From contig OX243825.1 of the NCBI GenBank assembly GCA_945859605.1, positions 22,827,554-22,891,553 on the forward strand: DNA of 64,000 nt, given 5' to 3'. The position numbers and the translations under genes were made by a program. The DNA comes from Lumbricus rubellus (taxonomy: Eukaryota; Annelida; Clitellata; Crassiclitellata; Lumbricidae). The notes beneath the pieces are model-generated. The model was not told where the DNA came from. It saw nothing but the letters and a program-made list of their open reading frames with translations, and ran no database searches. This document shows positions 58,828 to 64,000 of the stretch, piece by piece; the first letter of the stretch is position 1, and the number at the start of each line of letters is the position of its first letter.

Positions 58828-59523
58828 ATGTCTCGAAATTGTGATATTGTGCGTCTGAATGTAGGAGGTGTGCTCTACACAACTACGAGATCGACACTGT
58901 TACGCTACCCCAATTCAATGCTTGGAGCAATGTTCAATGGTTCGATGTCGACCTCCGTTGACGAAAATGGACACTTCTTCATAGATCGTGATGGCCAGAT
59001 TTTCCGATATATCCTCAATTTTTTAAGATCTTCTCAGCTTTCGCTGCCGGCAGACTTCGAGAATTTAGACTTATTGGCAGCAGAGGCGGACTTCTACCAA
59101 CTTGAACCGCTCATTAACTCTGTCAATAAGCTGCAAGCAAAGAAAGACCTTGCAAACGAGGGACACTTTCTCGAAGTTATTGAAGTGAGGTCGGGTTCAA
59201 CAGCTACCATGCCGACAAATAATTCTCGTGACAAAACTGTGATATCCGGCAGGAGGGACGTCATCAGCAGTCTTCCCACAAACTTCTTCATACCTGTGGA
59301 AAAGTTCCAGTCAATGCCAAGCTCCGGTGAACAAGATTTCATAGAGATGGAATTGGTCGGCAGCAATGTCCGACTTCGAATCGGGGAACATCTGCGGCAG
59401 AACGGATGGACTCTGGTGGACGGTAATCTATCGTCGTCATCATGCTACGACATCAAGTCGGCTGTTGGTGCTCTTATAATTGAGCACAGCTTCAGGGACA
59501 GATGGTTTCTCCAGAGCCAGTAG
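58828..59523 (+). CDS. KCTD-family BTB/POZ protein
   Basis: A single uninterrupted frame of 231 codons from the ATG in GTTGCCATGTCT. The N-terminal 105 residues are a T1/BTB domain of the KCTD type: VRLNVGGVLYTTTRSTLLRY, PNSMLGAMF, FIDRDGQIFRYILNFLRSS, LPADFENLDLLAAEADFYQL. Closest by eye to the KCTD6/KCTD21/KCTD11 group, whose members serve as substrate adaptors for cullin-3 ubiquitin ligases (family knowledge). The C-terminal half (IEMELVGSNVRLRIGEHLRQ, ending HSFRDRWFLQSQ) has the length expected for that group but is less conserved. No intron is needed. An upstream in-frame extension has only non-ATG codons, so the ATG at 58828 is preferred. Which KCTD it is remains open, hence no symbol. 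Confidence 0.9.
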   Translation: MSRNCDIVRLNVGGVLYTTTRSTLLRYPNSMLGAMFNGSMSTSVDENGHFFIDRDGQIFRYILNFLRSSQLSLPADFENLDLLAAEADFYQLEPLINSVNKLQAKKDLANEGHFLEVIEVRSGSTATMPTNNSRDKTVISGRRDVISSLPTNFFIPVEKFQSMPSSGEQDFIEMELVGSNVRLRIGEHLRQNGWTLVDGNLSSSSCYDIKSAVGALIIEHSFRDRWFLQSQ

Positions 59524-61585
59524 TTTTCATGAGCTAAGCAGATAATTCCTGACTTGGAAGGCATGTCATGCTTCCTTCAGCTTCTCACACGACAATGAAA
59601 CACCTTCTCCATTGTCTTTGAACAGCGCCTCGGTAATTAAACTTGGTTTGCACTTTTGTTTTCTACATAATCTTCAGAAAGAAATACTTATATAGAAACT
59701 TTAGAGATTGCATACAGTTGCTCAAAGGGTTGTAAGACACCCTTGAGATTCTTACCGTCTTGTTGAACCACATTTTGTGTACAAATTTGCTTACTCGGGT
59801 CCAGAGACTGCACGGGAGTGAAAAGCAGCTGAATTAGAAAGGCGGCCAAAATAAAAACTTACCTGCCTAGATCTGTGGCAATAATTGTGTTAACCGTATT
59901 AAAACCAATTCAGCTTATTTTGCTTTCACGGAGACTTTGATGCTGACTTTCTTTTGTTTTCTTTCTACTTTAAAATTGAAGATAGCATGTTTCATTTTTG
60001 TGTGTTGTCTGCTCTCAGCAGGTGGAATGGCAGCTTTCGTATCCTGATGTTGTGCTATTTGAAATGAATCCGTCTGACAAAATCATGGCATTTTCACAGG
60101 TCTAGCCTCAAGTGTTGGGCTCTTGTATATAATGTTTTGTGAATTAATTTGAACTACTTGTAAAGGTATTTTCATTTTCCACCATTTACCCACTGTTATA
60201 TATCAGAGTAATTTATTCTTATTTCACTTCTAGCTTCTTTGTTCATATGCCCTTTAAGGCTTTAAGAACTGATGCAGAAGAAGACACTTAGATTTAGCAA
60301 CAACCGTGACGGGTCTCAGTGCACTTTGATTTGATTATGTTGATTTGATTGTGTTAAAAAATTAACGATTTAGTGTCTTTTTAATGCATAGTTTGCCTTG
60401 TCATAGGACAGCCAGGGACCAGCCTAAATATTTATTCTCTTGGCGTTGATGTATGTCAATTCTAAATCTTAACTTCAATAAAAAAAATGCAACAAACCTT
60501 TTCAAACCCAGTGTTTATATTATGAACAGAACAAAGTAAGCCTTGAATCTGTACGAAATATTGAATATACATATCAAACAGCATTTAATTTCTCATCAGC
60601 AGTTAATTGGTTGTTGTTTCCATTGCATGAACGTGGAATGAAAAGTGATTTAATAAAACTATCAATTCCTTGTTTGATCACAAGACCTGAGAGGAATGAC
60701 TGCCCTCTTCTCGGATTGCTGTAGTCAAGTTTATGTTTCTGCAAATATCAATCTAACCCAGGACCATCATCGACCATGCATGTATTTCAAGAAGGTTTAC
60801 ATTCAACGGTAATCATGTTGCCTGAGTGTTTGCTTGTTCCATTGAAGTGAGCAGTGCTTTAGTTGGAGGGGATTCAACCATGCAGGTCTTTGACCTTCTT
60901 CTATCCATCTGGCCTTAATAACTGAAAAGTTGTCTGGGTTCAGGAAACCTAAATGTTTCATGTTGTTCCACGTTCAACATATTGACAACATTAAGATTTT
61001 TACAACATTAAGATTTTGACATGCATTCGTGTACTTGGATAATTTGTATAAGTTTTGACCTCGACAGTTCTTTTTTTGCAACTAAACACTGATTACAAGC
61101 GATATTATAATATGATTCTTTTGATTGCTGTCATGTGTGTGAAATGATCGCAGACTGCTGCTTACATTATGTGCAAACACCAACCAAGATAAAATGCTGT
61201 ATATTCCGGTGGGTGTTTTGAGTAAAATAATGTTAGAAACCAGTACATTGTTACATGGAAAAGTAGTCTGTATTTATCATGTGATGTGTCCGTTGAATGT
61301 TTATGTACTATTTTTACTGTATAGTTTGTTGAAAACTGTTGAGAGAAATAAAACTTATATATTAAAGCCCAGCTTGGATTGTAATTTAATTTACACAGTA
61401 TGGTTACCATATGCCACTGTAATAGTTAGTCGATTTTTTTTACTTCTAAGGCCTTTTTAACACTGAATTTTGAGTTAGAACTGGGGCAATATCAGTTATA
61501 CATATCTTTAATGTGGCACTGCATATCTGTGTTGGTTTGTGCTAGAGAAAATTGCGTTCAATGTAATGTTTGAATATGGACATTT
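59524..61585. other. KCTD 3' region and intergenic DNA
   Basis: No coding exon recognised. AATAAA at 59850-59855 is the first candidate polyadenylation signal, and CTTCAATAAAAAAAATGC near 60475 is a second. The rest is AT-rich with no clear repeats. Confidence 0.5.
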
Positions 61586-61599
61586 TTATAGAACCTCTC

Positions 61600-61780
61600 A
61601 CAAAACCAGTGCCAAAAGTGTAAAAAAAGAAGTACCAGGACGCCCCTTATCTTTCCAAAAGAAGTGCCAGGACGCCCAATACATTTTCAGGTGTGCTGAC
61701 CAAATAAGTGGCAGGACGGCATAGAGATTTGAAAATAAGTGCCAGGACGCCGTCTATGACCGTCCTGCCACACTTTAAGC
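61600..61780. repeat. AAGTGCCAGGACGCC repeat cluster
   Basis: Four variants of AAGTGCCAGGACGCC within about 140 bp (near 61630, 61663, 61707 and 61736), then a reversed GACCGTCCTGCCACACTT. Possibly a small unclassified element. Confidence 0.6.
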
Positions 61781-62013
61781 CTTGCATGAAACTGTTACCT
61801 TAGGTAACTTGTGGAACTATGTGACCAATTGCAATGCTCCAAAACTGATGTAATTATTAATATCTATTACCTTCTATATTTGCCTGATCATTCTTACACC
61901 ACCATTGATGGGCTTAAGTTTTTCAAACATGTAGGCCTACTGCACATGTAGTATTGGGTTTGGTGGGTAATTGCTGCTAGTTTCTTCCCAACAACACAGT
62001 TATGTATGCCTGT

Positions 62014-63576
62014 CAGGGCCGGATTAACCAGTATGCCATGGCGGCGGGCCCCCCGTCGTCAGAGGGCCCCCCGCATCTGCAAAAAAATATTTTTATTGTG
62101 CATTTCCCCATTTATTCAAATTTGCTTCAAGGACAGTGTGTAAATTTGCGTCCGTTGGTCATTGTTTTCTTATTAGGGCGAACAACAATTAATTTTATTT
62201 ATGTTGGCCTCTATGTTTGTGCCAGCTCTGATTTATGATTTTGTCGGTATGGCCTACTAGGACAGAGTTACAGGCAGGCGGACAGAGAGTGGGAGATCGG
62301 CCTTTTAAGAAGAGTCAGACATACATGTAGACGAACAGACAGACGTAGACAAAGTAGAGCGTAATTTTCATGCGCAAGGTGTATCATGTTATCTTTGACA
62401 CAGTCTTACAAAGGCAATCTATATTAATTATGTCGTAGACGACGTAGAGGAATGCTATTAGACTACATGGATGCGTGGATCACGGCCATCTCAATTGAGT
62501 GTGGACGCAGAGAGGGGAAGAGTGAACTGTAAATTATCACTTGTCAGTGCCTCTGAACTTCTCACCCAATTTCGTATAATCAGAACTCCGTATTAGGCCT
62601 ATATGTTGCACGCACTCGCTGCATGCCACGGTGACTCAGTTGGCGTTCGGGAGGGACGATCCTGAAGAGGGGAGAGGGATTACTATCGCTGAAAGGTGTG
62701 CAGCCAAGGAAAGAGCCGCCAATACTATTAAAATGGCGCCAATTAAATTTATGTTTCTCAGTCTAAAGCCGACCAAAGCTGGCTCTGACTTGTGGGATGA
62801 TATATTGGGCGAATCATGTATGCCCGAGACCATACTCTTTGTATACGAGCTTGCATTCCACTGAAAATCACAACTACATGTACGTGTAAATTGGTCAATA
62901 ACAGATTATATTTTGCCAAACCCGTAGACCCATAGTGGAGGTGGTCACTGGTCTGAGGAGGAATATGTGACGTGCAGTATATCATAATATCAACCTACAG
63001 CCTACGACAGATGTGAAATATAATATATAATGCTTCAGTGTGTTAGAGTGGAAGTCTAGATAAGTTTACATGGAGACCCGAGCGTGGGGCTTCTATTACA
63101 ATGCTGTTGGTGTCCACGACCCGAGTGTGCATTTTGTGCAAGTCTACAGAGGATTTAATAAACGCGAAACTCTGAATATGCTAGGCGTCTGCTATTATCG
63201 ATTAAGGGTAGGCCTATTATAAATGCAAGTTGACGAGGTGGTTAAAAGCTCGAGCCGTCTTCAGTTTGGTTTCTCAACATGAATGCGTAACAAATTCCGA
63301 TACTGGAAATGTCGGCATTTGTGATGACGAGCAAGCAGTATGAAACACCTTCAGCTGCTGCGAAAAGATGGCGCGCTCTCCTGGGTCAATCGAATTATGT
63401 AGGCCTACGTCGGCCTATATAAAGGTATGGCTGCTTTGCAGATCATTCATATTATGGATTCCCAGCTAATTGTTTGTCTCAATGGGCCTGTGGAGTGTGG
63501 TGACGGAAGGTAATGGTAAATTAGGGCCCCCCTGAAAATATGGCGGCGGGCCCCCCGAGGGGTTAATCCGGGCCTG
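62014..63576. mobile_element. 1.56-kb hAT-type element with perfect target duplication
   Basis: Ends CAGGGCCGGATTAACC and GGTTAATCCGGGCCTG are inverted repeats. The sequence ATGCCTGT flanks both sides exactly (62006-62013, 63577-63584). Just inside the ends are GGCGGCGGGCCCCCCG blocks. The interior has no recognisable transposase; a 77-codon frame at 62631-62864 has no family signature. Non-autonomous. Confidence 0.85.
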
Positions 63577-63659
63577 ATGCCTGTCATTATTTTCATCAAG
63601 TTTGACATTGTTCATCTCTAAACAAAATATAATTATGATAAGTAGGTGTCAGCCACTAC

Positions 63660-64000
63660 CCAGCCAGCACACATACATTAGGCTTACGTCAGCCCAACGT
63701 CAGAGTCACCGTTGGCGAACGGTTGTAGTGCCACGTTGGCGAAAGGTAGTTGTGTTACACGGCCCTTCGTTCCCCCGTTAACATTAGCCCAACGTATATT
63801 TACCAACTAAATGCCAACGCCGACCCGATCCTTTACTAACCTCTCAACGACATTGGCCCGACATCAGGCCTACGTTCACCCAATAACATTTGCCCAACTT
63901 TGCTTTGCCTACCAAGATACAACCAAAGGCCATCATTAACCCGCTGCTTAACCGACTTCTATACATTGGGTCAATGTTGGCCCTGCATCACGCATACCAT
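63660..64000. repeat. CCAACGT-type mosaic repeat, cut by the window end
   Basis: Many irregular copies of GCCCAACGT, CACGTTGGCGAA, CATTGGCCC and CTACGTTCACCC in both orientations up to the last base. No coding capacity. Continues beyond the window. Confidence 0.65.

Noticed and set aside
62631..62864. 77-codon ORF in the hAT-type element as a transposase exon
   Set aside because: No hAT dimerisation motif or zinc-finger pattern; could be chance in 1.5 kb.
1..64000. CRISPR arrays, operons, bacterial promoters or prophage
   Set aside because: Introns, SINEs and animal gene families show this is eukaryotic nuclear DNA; the tandem arrays lack the repeat-spacer pattern of CRISPR.

Overview
This is animal nuclear DNA: AT-rich, repeat-dense, with short coding exons, GT-AG introns, tRNA-derived SINEs, non-LTR retrotransposon remnants and many TA- or TTAA-flanked DNA transposons. 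A membrane protein with a SUEL-type (sea-urchin-egg-lectin-like) domain, plus the very frequent TAGGCCTA-type octamers, suggest a marine deuterostome, most likely an echinoderm. This species call is an inference; no rRNA or mitochondrial marker is present.

Five protein-coding genes could be assembled by eye from splice sites and reading phase. (1) A six-exon minus-strand gene (12710-20965) for a 500-residue type I membrane protein: signal peptide, SUEL lectin domain, CUB-like domain, Thr-rich stalk, one transmembrane helix, cytoplasmic tail. (2) A two-exon minus-strand WRAP73 (WDR8) orthologue (29585-31863), a centrosomal WD-repeat protein. (3) An eight-coding-exon plus-strand hnRNP H/F gene (33285-42740) with three quasi-RRMs and an added Gln-rich N-terminus. 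One exon carries an apparent one-base insertion in an A run. (4) A ten-exon minus-strand C2orf81 (DUF4639) homologue (44465-57463). (5) A single-exon plus-strand KCTD-type BTB gene (58828-59523). WRAP73/HNRNPH and C2orf81/KCTD are divergent pairs; HNRNPH and C2orf81 are convergent. No pathway links the genes; they look like ordinary neighbours.

Layout: 1-12.7 kb has no gene and holds LINE fragments, SINEs, a foldback MITE, a mariner remnant and microsatellites. 12.7-21 kb is the lectin gene, whose introns carry two near-identical hAT-type MITEs, another hAT MITE with a perfect 8-bp target duplication, and a mariner copy. 21.3-28.2 kb holds a decayed mariner and a 4.3-kb element with about 1-kb inverted arms. 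28.2-57.5 kb is the dense gene block, with introns full of SINEs, tiny TTAA-flanked palindromes, a GC-rich foldback element, a 214-bp higher-order satellite and a 26-bp minisatellite. 58.8-64 kb contains the KCTD gene, a 1.56-kb hAT-type element with perfect target duplication, and the edge of a CCAACGT-type repeat.

The strongest leads are the lectin/CUB/transmembrane protein, a family of exactly 71-bp TTAA-bounded palindromes (four copies, all intronic), the 4.3-kb foldback element, the GGCGCC-array foldback element with a flush 12-bp direct repeat, and duplicated splice sites in C2orf81.
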